Notes under the pieces: model-generated
The model's database searches: none
The model's input: the letters and a program-made list of their open reading frames with translations, nothing else
What the model was told of the DNA's origin: nothing
Program-made: the position numbers and the translations under genes
Assembly (NCBI GenBank): GCA_017466495.1
Contig: JAFTUB010000040.1
Span: 1 to 6,226, forward strand
Direction: 5' to 3'
Length of the DNA stretch: 6,226 bases
From: Clostridia bacterium
GTDB taxonomy: Bacteria; Bacillota; Clostridia; Oscillospirales; CAG-272
Shown here: positions 1 through 5,174 of the stretch, one piece after another
Numbering within the stretch: position 1 is the first letter of the stretch
How the letters are laid out: each line of letters begins with the position of its first letter

Positions 1-579
1 CACTTCTTCCATGGTGAAGCTGCGCATGGCCAGCTTGCGCTGACGGGCCTCTTCGTTGGCGGCTTCGCTCCATTCCTTGGACTTCACCTCTGCCTTCTTG
101 TCCACGGCCTGCAGCTCTTCGTACTCCTCCTCCGTGGTAAAGCAGGGATATGCCTTGCCCTCAGCCACCAGTTTCTTGGCAAATACGTGGTAGATGGGAC
201 CGCGCTGACTCTGCTTGTAGGGGCCGTATGCACCGCGGTCGGTGATGTTACCGTTTTCGTCCAGAATAGCGCCTTCATCAAACACGACACCGTAGTGAGC
301 GAGGGTTCTGATCAGCTTTTCAGCTGCTCCCTCAACTTCACGCTTGGCATCGGTGTCCTCAATACGGAGGTAGAAAACTCCCCCTGACTGGTGCGCAAGA
401 CGCTCATCAATGGTGGCACCGTACAGGCCGCCGAGATGAACGAATCCTGTGGGGCTGGGGGCAAAACGGGTCACCTTTGCACCTTCGGGGAGGTTGCGGG
501 CGGGATAACGCGCCTCAATCTCCGCAGGCGTTGCGGTGACATTGGGGAAGAGTAGTTCGGCTAAACGGTTGTAGTCCAT
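1..579 (-). CDS. gltX: Glutamyl-tRNA synthetase, N-terminal part (runs off left edge)
   Basis: Cytoplasmic class I aminoacyl-tRNA synthetase that charges tRNA with glutamate. The 193 visible residues start at an ATG read leftward from 579, with an AAAGG ribosome binding site at 591-595, 11 nt upstream. The class I signature is clear: FAPSPTG at residues 39-45, followed by HLGG at 48-51 (the HIGH-motif position). RIEDTD lies at 72-77, and YGPYKQSQR at 118-126 matches the QSxR substrate region. A roughly 35-residue extension precedes the Rossmann fold; I associate this extension, and YGA where many GluRS have RTA after HIGH, with a Clostridia form of the enzyme. Only one Cys (C146) remains in the segment where E. 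coli GluRS has its zinc-binding Cys-x-Cys. The KMSKS loop and anticodon-binding domain lie outside the window. It follows the hydrolase gene by 40 nt with no promoter seen between them, so co-transcription is likely. Identification is secure; whether it is a discriminating enzyme cannot be told from this fragment. Confidence 0.96.
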   Translation of the reverse strand, partial: MDYNRLAELLFPNVTATPAEIEARYPARNLPEGAKVTRFAPSPTGFVHLGGLYGATIDERLAHQSGGVFYLRIEDTDAKREVEGAAEKLIRTLAHYGVVFDEGAILDENGNITDRGAYGPYKQSQRGPIYHVFAKKLVAEGKAYPCFTTEEEYEELQAVDKKAEVKSKEWSEAANEEARQRKLAMRSFTMEEV

Positions 580-619
580 GTTGTTTCAATCCTTTATGTG
601 AGAAATTTGATTTGTTGAT

Positions 620-1225
620 TCAAAGCCGGGCGGCAGCCTCGGCCAGCGGACAGGCGGGACCGTGGCCGGGATAAATGGTCAGCCCCTCATTCTGCATTCC
701 GGTCAGCATTGACAGGGACTCCTGCAGGGCGGTCCAGCTTCCCCCGGGGAGATCGGTGCGGCCATACCCCTCGGCAAAGATGGTGTCTCCTGTGAATAGC
801 GAATCTCCACAGCGGTAGCAGACACAGCCGCCGGTGTGTCCCGGTGTGTGAATCACCTGAAAGGTCAGCGCACCGAAGGTCAGCACCTCGCCGCCCTCCA
901 ACAGCACTTCAGGGGCGCGGTGACGGATATCCCGTCCGAGAAAGCCGAGATAACAGCTTTTTCCGGAATCAGCGGGAAAATCTCCGTCCCCACGATGGAG
1001 ATAAGCGCAGGCTCCTGTGGCGTCCCGCAAGGTGTCAAGGGAGAGAATATGATCGAAATGGCCGTGAGTAAGGAGAATACCCCGCAGAGTCAGACCCGCT
1101 TCGGTCAGAATCGCGGCAATTTCCTCGGCGGAAGATGAGGGATCAATGACCACGGCATCGCTGCCTTCGCTGACCAGATAGCAGTTGGACAGCCAACTTC
1201 CGCGATATAGATTGCGGATTCGCAT
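620..1225 (-). CDS. Metallo-beta-lactamase-fold hydrolase, glyoxalase II-like
   Basis: A 201-residue cytoplasmic MBL-fold hydrolase of the small glyoxalase II-like (YcbL-type) group, which typically cleaves thioesters such as hydroxyacyl conjugates; the substrate here is not determinable. The full metal-binding set is visible: T-H-G-H-F-D-H at residues 53-59 (His54, His56, Asp58, His59), His130 in HTPGHT, Asp147 in TGDT, and His188 in YPGHG. It has no signal peptide, and at about 200 residues it lacks the C-terminal helical domain of full-length glyoxalase II. A cysteine cluster C-x-C-x-x-C at 134, 136 and 139 sits just after the fourth metal ligand and is unusual. The ATG at 1225 is preceded by an AAAGGATG ribosome binding site around 1234-1241. 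It is the first gene of a minus-strand unit and gltX follows 40 nt later. Fold and family are firm; the physiological role is open. Confidence 0.9.
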   Translation of the reverse strand: MRIRNLYRGSWLSNCYLVSEGSDAVVIDPSSSAEEIAAILTEAGLTLRGILLTHGHFDHILSLDTLRDATGACAYLHRGDGDFPADSGKSCYLGFLGRDIRHRAPEVLLEGGEVLTFGALTFQVIHTPGHTGGCVCYRCGDSLFTGDTIFAEGYGRTDLPGGSWTALQESLSMLTGMQNEGLTIYPGHGPACPLAEAAARL

Positions 1226-1261
1226 TTATCCACATCCTTTCGACAAGTATTCTATTTTATC

Positions 1262-1290
1262 ATTATACCATATAATATCCCCAATGTCCA
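1262..1290 (-). promoter_or_regulatory. Sigma-A-type promoter for the hydrolase-gltX unit
   Basis: Read on the minus strand, TGGACA (1290-1285) and TATAAT (1267-1262) are separated by exactly 17 nt, and the -10 box carries a TG extension (TGGTATAAT). Transcription would start near 1255, giving a leader of about 30 nt, too short for a T-box or riboswitch ahead of the hydrolase gene. The position fits the gene start at 1225. Confidence 0.8.
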
Positions 1291-1301
1291 GCAAAATTTG
1301 C
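1291..1301. repeat. Small palindrome next to the -35 box (possible operator)
   Basis: GCAAAATTTGC is a perfect palindrome around one central base and lies immediately upstream of the -35 box of the minus-strand promoter. Its position would suit a repressor or activator site, or it may simply be AT-rich upstream DNA. No matching second copy was noticed elsewhere in the window, so an operator role is only a suggestion. Confidence 0.25.
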
Positions 1302-1348
1302 AAAAATACCCGCCTTGAAACAGAAAAATCCATATCGCCGATGCCGCA

Positions 1349-1377
1349 TTGACAAGGTGGGCGCACCATGGTATAAT
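1349..1377 (+). promoter_or_regulatory. Consensus sigma-A promoter for birA
   Basis: A perfect TTGACA (1349-1354) and a perfect TATAAT (1372-1377) are separated by 17 nt, with an extended -10 (TGGTATAAT). Transcription is expected to begin near 1384, about 26 nt ahead of the birA ATG. It is divergent from the hydrolase promoter, with the two -35 boxes about 58 nt apart. Such a close match to consensus suggests strong constitutive initiation. Confidence 0.88.
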
Positions 1378-1409
1378 AACCTCAAAATCCAAACGAAAGG
1401 AAGCGCGCC

Positions 1410-2195
1410 ATGTCTCAGCTTACCGCCGCCGGGATTGCCCGGTATCTTCCTGCCGATTCATTATGGCATCTTGAGGTGCAGCAGTGCGTGGATTCCACCA
1501 ATACCCGCATGAAATCCATGGCCGCCGGCCTTCCCGCGGGTTCTGTACTCATTGCCGAGCAGCAAACGGCAGGGCGGGGCAGAATGACCCGCAGCTTTTT
1601 CTCGCCACCGCATTGCGGCTTGTATGCCAGTATGCTGCTTCGCCCGGAGCTATCCGCGGCGGATGGATTGCTCTTCACCCCTGCCGCGGCCGCAGCTGCT
1701 GCCGAAGCGATTGAAGAGGTGTGCGGGATCTCTGTCGGCATAAAATGGGTCAACTATCTTCTGCTGAACGGGCGAAAGGTGGGGGGAATTCTTCCCGAAT
1801 CCACTCTGACCGGAGAGGGAAGACTCTCTGCGGTAATTGTGGGAATCGGCATCAATGTCTACGCGCCCGACAAAGGCTATCCAGCGGAGCTGGAATCGGT
1901 GGCGGCACCTCTATTTGCAGTGCGTGACGGGGATGACATCCGTCCCCCCCTTTGTGCTGCCTTGCTGACCCACTGTGAGGAGATTTTCTCCCGCCTCCCC
2001 GAGACCGATTTTCTTGCCGAATATCGCCGAAGATCGTTGGTGCTGGGCAGAGAAGTGACCCTTTTCCCCGGCGGAGAGCGGGTATTTGTGGAGGGGATTG
2101 ATGACCGCTGCCGTTTGATCGTGCGGGATGCAGACGGTGTATGCCGTACAGTTTCCACTGGGGAATGCAGTGTCAGGGACATCGAAAGCTCGTGA
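1410..2195 (+). CDS. birA: Biotin-[acetyl-CoA-carboxylase] ligase, no DNA-binding domain
   Basis: A 261-residue cytoplasmic biotin-protein ligase that makes biotinyl-5'-AMP and transfers biotin to a lysine of biotin-dependent carboxylases. Seen: DSTN at residues 28-31; the biotin/ATP loop QTAGRGR at 52-58; KW-x-N at 112-115; GRKVGGIL at 121-128; GIGINV at 145-150; and a C-terminal SH3-like segment from about 212 onward. Residues line up with E. coli BirA at a constant offset of 60 (Arg58 = R118, Lys123 = K183). The N-terminal winged-helix repressor domain is absent, so it should be a class I ligase that does not regulate biotin genes. Odd points are Tyr116 where the family has Asp (KWxND) and Thr60 where GRGRxGR has Gly. 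A poly-Ala stretch spans 92-98. The ATG at 1410 has GAAAGGA at 1395-1401 upstream. Family is secure; full activity is uncertain because of Tyr116. Confidence 0.92.
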   Translation: MSQLTAAGIARYLPADSLWHLEVQQCVDSTNTRMKSMAAGLPAGSVLIAEQQTAGRGRMTRSFFSPPHCGLYASMLLRPELSAADGLLFTPAAAAAAAEAIEEVCGISVGIKWVNYLLLNGRKVGGILPESTLTGEGRLSAVIVGIGINVYAPDKGYPAELESVAAPLFAVRDGDDIRPPLCAALLTHCEEIFSRLPETDFLAEYRRRSLVLGREVTLFPGGERVFVEGIDDRCRLIVRDADGVCRTVSTGECSVRDIESS

Positions 2196-2201
2196 CGTCA
2201 A

Positions 2202-2221
2202 TTGTCAGATATCTTTGACAA
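2202..2221. repeat. Short inverted repeat after birA
   Basis: TTGTCA (2202-2207) and TGACAA (2216-2221) form an inverted repeat with an 8-nt centre containing GATATC. It begins 6 nt after the birA stop codon. It is not followed by a run of T, so it is a poor intrinsic terminator; it could be an operator-like site upstream of the next promoter or chance. No better terminator for birA was seen. Confidence 0.3.
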
Positions 2222-2245
2222 AGTGTAAATTTTGTATGGAATGCC

Positions 2246-2274
2246 TTGCATTTACCCGTTGAATTTGGTATAAT
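2246..2274 (+). promoter_or_regulatory. Promoter of the membrane protein gene
   Basis: TTGCAT (2246-2251) and TATAAT (2269-2274) are 17 nt apart, and the -10 is extended (TGGTATAAT). Transcription should start near 2281, about 38 nt before the ATG at 2319. A TTGACA at 2215-2220 lacks a -10 at proper distance and is less likely to be the -35. Confidence 0.75.
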
Positions 2275-2300
2275 TCCGGTAGAAAACATTCTTGTTCCGG

Positions 2301-2306
2301 AAGGAG
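2301..2306 (+). promoter_or_regulatory. Ribosome binding site deciding the start at 2319
   Basis: AAGGAG lies 12 nt before the ATG at 2319. The open frame extends upstream to a TTG at 2292, but that codon lies upstream of this Shine-Dalgarno and only about 10 nt after the expected transcription start, so the ATG is chosen. Confidence 0.7.
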
Positions 2307-2318
2307 ATTTGTATTTTT

Positions 2319-2942
2319 ATGAAGGGATCCTTCATTGGATTTTGGCGCGGATATTCCTACAGCGTGGTGAAGATGTTCATCAATCAGTTTGCCATTGCAC
2401 TTTTTGGCTTGACGCTGGCAATTGCAACCGGTAAAACCGAGAACACCACACTTCAGCTGGTCTGCAGTATATTCGCCGTGCTTTTTTATCTGTTTCTCAT
2501 TTATACCATGACCTGGGAGGTCGGTGCTGCCGATAAAATCCGCGTGGATGCGGGGCGTGCTAAGGCAGCACCCCTGAGAGGTCTGATGATGTCGCTGCTT
2601 GCCAACATTCCCAACTTTATTCTTGCCGCATTGATCCTGGGGCTCACTCCCTTTGCCGCGGCACACGAGTGGGCAGGGAACACCGTTGCGGTGTCGAAGT
2701 TCATCGCCCTGCTGCTGGAAGGTATGTACACCGGCCTGCTTACCCTTGATGTTGCGGGAAATCCCCTCAACGTATATGGGATTTCCTATCTTGTGATCAT
2801 CCTTCCCGCTCTGCTTACTGCTGCGCTGAGCTATTTCGCAGGACTGCACAATTTCCGCTTGATGGGGCTGTTCGGTTTTTCCGCTCCCGGCGAAAAGAAG
2901 AAGTCCACCCCTTCCTACGGGCCTCAGAAACCCAAGAAATAA
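2319..2942 (+). CDS. Conserved-looking polytopic membrane protein, unknown function
   Basis: A 207-residue integral membrane protein that I cannot assign to a named family with confidence. Hydrophobic segments are at about residues 17-37, 45-65, 92-113, 126-142 and 153-173, so four or five membrane spans. The loop after the second segment (about 66-88: WEVGAADKIRVDAGRAKAAPLRG) is basic and probably cytoplasmic. The C-terminus from about 189 is a short, lysine- and proline-rich tail (KKK, PKK), also likely cytoplasmic. There is no cleavable signal peptide, no catalytic motif and no ATP-binding site. The N-terminal FWRGYSYSVVKMF and the TMTWE segment seem distinctive enough to search with. It has its own promoter and terminator, so it is probably monocistronic between birA and the HAD phosphatase. 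It could be an uncharacterised transporter-like or envelope protein; no function is claimed. Confidence 0.85.
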   Translation: MKGSFIGFWRGYSYSVVKMFINQFAIALFGLTLAIATGKTENTTLQLVCSIFAVLFYLFLIYTMTWEVGAADKIRVDAGRAKAAPLRGLMMSLLANIPNFILAALILGLTPFAAAHEWAGNTVAVSKFIALLLEGMYTGLLTLDVAGNPLNVYGISYLVIILPALLTAALSYFAGLHNFRLMGLFGFSAPGEKKKSTPSYGPQKPKK

Positions 2943-2948
2943 TGAAAA

Positions 2949-2996
2949 AAGCAGACGTCTGCCGCGGCAGTTCGCCGGGCAGACGTTTGTTGTTTT
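2949..2996 (+). terminator. Strong intrinsic terminator after the membrane protein gene
   Basis: ACGTCTGCC (2955-2963) pairs perfectly with GGCAGACGT (2978-2986). An inner CGGC/GCCG extension, one bulged G and a five-base loop (AGTTC) complete the stem, and the 3' side runs into TTGTTGTTTT. The stem can extend outward with G-U pairs. An A6 run on the 5' side means the reverse strand also has a U-tract, so it could work in both directions. It starts 6 nt after the stop codon. Confidence 0.88.
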
Positions 2997-3015
2997 ATCA
3001 CATAGGAGATGGAAC

Positions 3016-3636
3016 ATGTATAAAAATCTGATTTTTGATTTTGACGGCACCGTGGGGGATACATACCCCGTCTTCAATGCAGGCGTGCAGGCTTCTTTGA
3101 CTGCCCGCGGTTTTCACGTGGATCCTGCCGAGACCATGGCGGCGCTGAAGGTCACCTTTGCCCATATGGCGCAGACTTTTGATCACCTGGTGCCTGCAGA
3201 TACCATGCGCGCCGAACTGCGGGAATACCGTCTTGCCCACACCGAAGAGCTGATCCAACCCTGCGCCGGATTGCTGCCCCTCCTTGCCGCTGCCCGTGAA
3301 CGCGGTGTGCGGTGCTATATCTACACCCATTCGGGGGGAGAGGTACAGAAATATTTGCGCTGTATGGGGATTGAGGAGCATTTTGTCGACCTCATGACGG
3401 CAAATGAAAACTATCCTCTCAAGCCGGATCCCACCGCACTGCTGGTGCTTTGCGAGCGGAACAATCTGGTGCTGTCCGAGTCCCTTATGATCGGCGACCG
3501 GGATATTGACGTTCACGCCGGCCAGAATGCGGGAATGCACGGCTGCCTTTTCGACCCTGACGGTTTTTATGATCCCGTGAAGGTGGGAGCCGAGATCAAT
3601 GTCAGCTCGCTGGATGAGCTGATTGCCTATCTTTGA
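3016..3636 (+). CDS. HAD-superfamily hydrolase, phosphoglycolate phosphatase-like
   Basis: A 206-residue cytoplasmic HAD phosphatase of the subfamily with a helical cap between motifs I and II (phosphoglycolate phosphatase / beta-phosphoglucomutase type). Motif I is FDFDGTVGDT with Asp8 as nucleophile and Asp10 as acid/base; motif II is YIYTHSG with Thr104; motif III is Lys136 in LKPDP; motif IV is GDRDID with Asp161 and Asp165 for magnesium. The helical cap fills about residues 15-80. Length is normal for the family and all catalytic residues are present, so an active enzyme on a small phosphorylated metabolite is expected; the substrate cannot be told. AGGAG at 3004-3008 is 7 nt from the ATG. 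It starts only about 20 nt after the upstream terminator, and no promoter fits in that gap. The recombinase gene follows after 36 nt on the same strand. Confidence 0.9.
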   Translation: MYKNLIFDFDGTVGDTYPVFNAGVQASLTARGFHVDPAETMAALKVTFAHMAQTFDHLVPADTMRAELREYRLAHTEELIQPCAGLLPLLAAARERGVRCYIYTHSGGEVQKYLRCMGIEEHFVDLMTANENYPLKPDPTALLVLCERNNLVLSESLMIGDRDIDVHAGQNAGMHGCLFDPDGFYDPVKVGAEINVSSLDELIAYL

Positions 3637-3641
3637 TCCCA

Positions 3642-3672
3642 AATCCATCCAGCGCAAAGGAGGAATCCATCC
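3642..3672 (+). repeat. Direct repeat flanking the recombinase ribosome binding site
   Basis: AATCCATCC occurs at 3642-3650 and again at 3664-3672, one copy on each side of the Shine-Dalgarno and the second ending directly at the GTG start codon. The repeats are 22 nt apart start to start, about two helical turns. This could be a protein-binding pair or coincidence. Confidence 0.3.
3656..3663 (+). promoter_or_regulatory. Strong ribosome binding site supporting a GTG start
   Basis: AAAGGAGG lies 9 nt before GTG at 3673. The first in-frame ATG is nine codons further in (3700) and has no comparable Shine-Dalgarno, so the GTG is preferred. Confidence 0.75.
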
Positions 3673-4722
3673 GTGCAGCATACCGTTGACCTGGCCACTA
3701 TGCCCTCGGCGGTGGCAGATTTTGCACGTTACAAAGCGGTAATTCAGAACTGCTCTCCCAAGACAGTCAATGAATATGTCCTGGATCTGCGCACTTTTTT
3801 CCGTTTTCTCCGGGCGAAAAAGCAGGGGATCGATCCTGCCTCGGATGCCTTCTGCGAATTGGATATCCGGGATATCACCCTGGAGGAGATTGCCGCCGTC
3901 ACGGCTGAGCAGATCTACGAATTTATGATGTACACCTCGGATGTGCGGGCGAATCTGTGGGCGGCCAAGGCAAGAAAACTCTCGGCCATCAAGGCGCTGT
4001 ATAAGTACCTCACCGTCAAACGCGGGTTGATTGAGCGCAATCCCGCCGCCGATATTGAGTCGCCGCGTCCAAAGAAGACTCTGCCGAAGGTGCTTTCCCT
4101 TGAGGAGAGCCTCATGCTCCTGAATACCATCGCGGCAGATACCGAGTCCCCCACCCGTGAGCGGGACTACGCCATTGTGACCCTTTTCCTCAACTGCGGA
4201 CTGCGTCTTTCCGAGCTGGTGGGGATCAATCTCAATGACGTCGACCGGGAGTTCCGGTCCATGCGCGTCATCGGTAAGGGAAACAAGGAGCGAATTATCT
4301 ACCTCAATGATGCCTGCCGCTCAGCGATGCAGGAATACTTGCCCCATCGTTTGCCCAAAGAGACGACGGCTGCCCCGACACCGGCCTTCTTTCTCTCAAA
4401 CCGCCATCAGCGGATCAGCGCTAAAACTGTGCAGTGGATGGTTTATAAATACCTGGATAAGGCAGGACTGGAGAGCCGCCACTATTCGGTACATAAGCTT
4501 CGTCACACCGCCGCCACACTGATGTATCAGTCGGGCCAGGTGGATGTGCGGGTGCTCAAGGATATCCTGGGCCACGCGCAGCTGAATACCACCCAGATCT
4601 ATACCCATATCAGTGATGCGCAGATGGAGCAGGCCATGGAGCAGAACCCCCTGTCCGGGGTGCGCCCCAAGAAAGCGGTGCAGTATCAAACTATCCCGGC
4701 CGAGGAAGAGGACAGCGACTGA
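3673..4722 (+). CDS. Tyrosine recombinase, XerC/XerD-like
   Basis: A 349-residue site-specific recombinase that cuts and rejoins DNA through a phosphotyrosine intermediate. Residues about 12-130 form the N-terminal SAM-like core-binding domain and about 140-320 the catalytic domain. The catalytic set is complete: Arg178 (CGLRLSEL), Lys202 (GKGNKER), His274 and Arg277 (HKLRH), His301 (LGH) and nucleophile Tyr310 (TQIYTH). Every one lies exactly 30 positions after its equivalent in E. coli XerD (R148, K172, H244, R247, H270, Y279), which argues for a Xer rather than a diverged phage integrase. It is about 50 residues longer than XerC/D: roughly 30 extra N-terminally (including extra acidic sequence around 50-75) and a C-terminal tail after Tyr310 ending in acidic residues. 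The context is housekeeping: 36 nt after a HAD gene and before yajC, with no excisionase, att-like repeat or tRNA nearby. Chromosome-dimer resolution is the likely role but is inferred. Confidence 0.9.
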   Translation: MQHTVDLATMPSAVADFARYKAVIQNCSPKTVNEYVLDLRTFFRFLRAKKQGIDPASDAFCELDIRDITLEEIAAVTAEQIYEFMMYTSDVRANLWAAKARKLSAIKALYKYLTVKRGLIERNPAADIESPRPKKTLPKVLSLEESLMLLNTIAADTESPTRERDYAIVTLFLNCGLRLSELVGINLNDVDREFRSMRVIGKGNKERIIYLNDACRSAMQEYLPHRLPKETTAAPTPAFFLSNRHQRISAKTVQWMVYKYLDKAGLESRHYSVHKLRHTAATLMYQSGQVDVRVLKDILGHAQLNTTQIYTHISDAQMEQAMEQNPLSGVRPKKAVQYQTIPAEEEDSD

Positions 4723-4737
4723 TTTCTCCCACTTTTG

Positions 4738-4758
4738 GAAAAAGCCTATTGCTTTTTC
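4738..4758 (+). terminator. AT-rich hairpin after the recombinase, overlapping the yajC -35 (weak terminator?)
   Basis: GAAAAAGC (4738-4745) and GCTTTTTC (4751-4758) form a perfect 8-bp stem with a five-base loop, starting 16 nt after the recombinase stop codon. The U-rich 3' arm is part of the stem and is followed by GGTG rather than a U-tract, so termination would be weak at best. Its loop and 3' arm coincide with the -35 box of the next promoter. Confidence 0.4.
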
Positions 4759-4777
4759 GGTGAAATTACGATATAAT
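4749..4777 (+). promoter_or_regulatory. Promoter of the yajC unit
   Basis: TTGCTT (4749-4754) and TATAAT (4772-4777) are separated by 17 nt. Unlike the other three promoters here, the -10 has no TG extension. Transcription would begin near 4784, about 31 nt before the yajC ATG. Confidence 0.75.
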
Positions 4778-4799
4778 AGTACCATAACAGAAAATCAAC

Positions 4800-4804
4800 G
4801 GAGG
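4800..4804 (+). promoter_or_regulatory. Ribosome binding site deciding the yajC start
   Basis: GGAGG is 10 nt from the ATG at 4815 but only 4 nt from an in-frame TTG at 4809. The spacing favours the ATG. Confidence 0.7.
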
Positions 4805-4814
4805 TTTATTGCCC

Positions 4815-5165
4815 ATGTTTTCCCCTTTCCTTCTCGCGGAAGCTGCTGATGCTGCAGCCAATCCCGCCGCAGGCCCTGCAAGTTCGATCAGCATGATCAT
4901 TATGATCGTGGTGATGCTGGCAGTTATGTATTTCTTCATGATCCGCCCCCAGAAAAAGCAGGAGCGCGAGACTAATGCCATGCGCAACGCCCTGAAGGTC
5001 GGCGACGAGATCACCACCATCGGCGGTGTTATCGGTGCCATTATTTCGATCCATGAAGAGTCCCAGACCCTGGTGATTGAGACCACCCGCGACCGCACCA
5101 AGATCCGCATCCACAAGTGGGCTGTCCGTCAGGTGGACGTTCACGCTGAGGACGCACAGAAATAA
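4815..5165 (+). CDS. yajC: Preprotein translocase accessory subunit YajC
   Basis: A 116-residue single-span membrane protein, the YajC partner of the SecDF-Sec translocon at the cytoplasmic membrane. The N-terminal 23 residues are Ala-rich and outside the membrane; one hydrophobic helix spans about 25-42. It is followed by the family hallmark YFFMIRPQKKQ (about 39-49) and then LKVGDEITTIGGVIGAI (about 61-77), the conserved cytoplasmic segment. Length is typical for YajC. The gene has its own promoter upstream. secDF is not within the window; instead a TIGR04086-type membrane protein follows after 69 nt, and mutY after that. Identification rests on the two motifs and topology and is firm. Confidence 0.95.
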   Translation: MFSPFLLAEAADAAANPAAGPASSISMIIMIVVMLAVMYFFMIRPQKKQERETNAMRNALKVGDEITTIGGVIGAIISIHEESQTLVIETTRDRTKIRIHKWAVRQVDVHAEDAQK

Positions 5166-5174
5166 TTGCATACC

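Noticed and set aside
836..1138. Plus-strand open frames inside the hydrolase gene
   Set aside because: They lie opposite the metal-binding motifs of a clear minus-strand MBL gene and have no ribosome binding site.
1226..1260. T-box or riboswitch leader ahead of the hydrolase-gltX unit
   Set aside because: The promoter gives a leader of only about 30 nt, with no room for a T-box stem or specifier loop.
2292..2318. TTG start at 2292 for the membrane protein
   Set aside because: It precedes the AAGGAG site and sits too close to the expected transcription start; the ATG at 2319 fits better.
2205..3077. 290-codon open frame on the minus strand over the membrane protein gene
   Set aside because: It is antisense to a gene with promoter, ribosome binding site and terminator, crosses that terminator, and its translation is rich in Gln/Cys/His with no domain pattern. 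It is a shadow of the plus-strand gene.
2998..3681. 227-codon minus-strand open frame over the HAD gene
   Set aside because: The plus strand has all four HAD motifs and a Shine-Dalgarno; the antisense frame has neither a recognisable fold nor a start signal.
3673..4722. Phage or integrative-element integrase marking a mobile island
   Set aside because: No att-like repeats, tRNA end, excisionase, relaxase or phage genes are nearby, base composition matches the neighbours, and catalytic spacing equals that of XerD.
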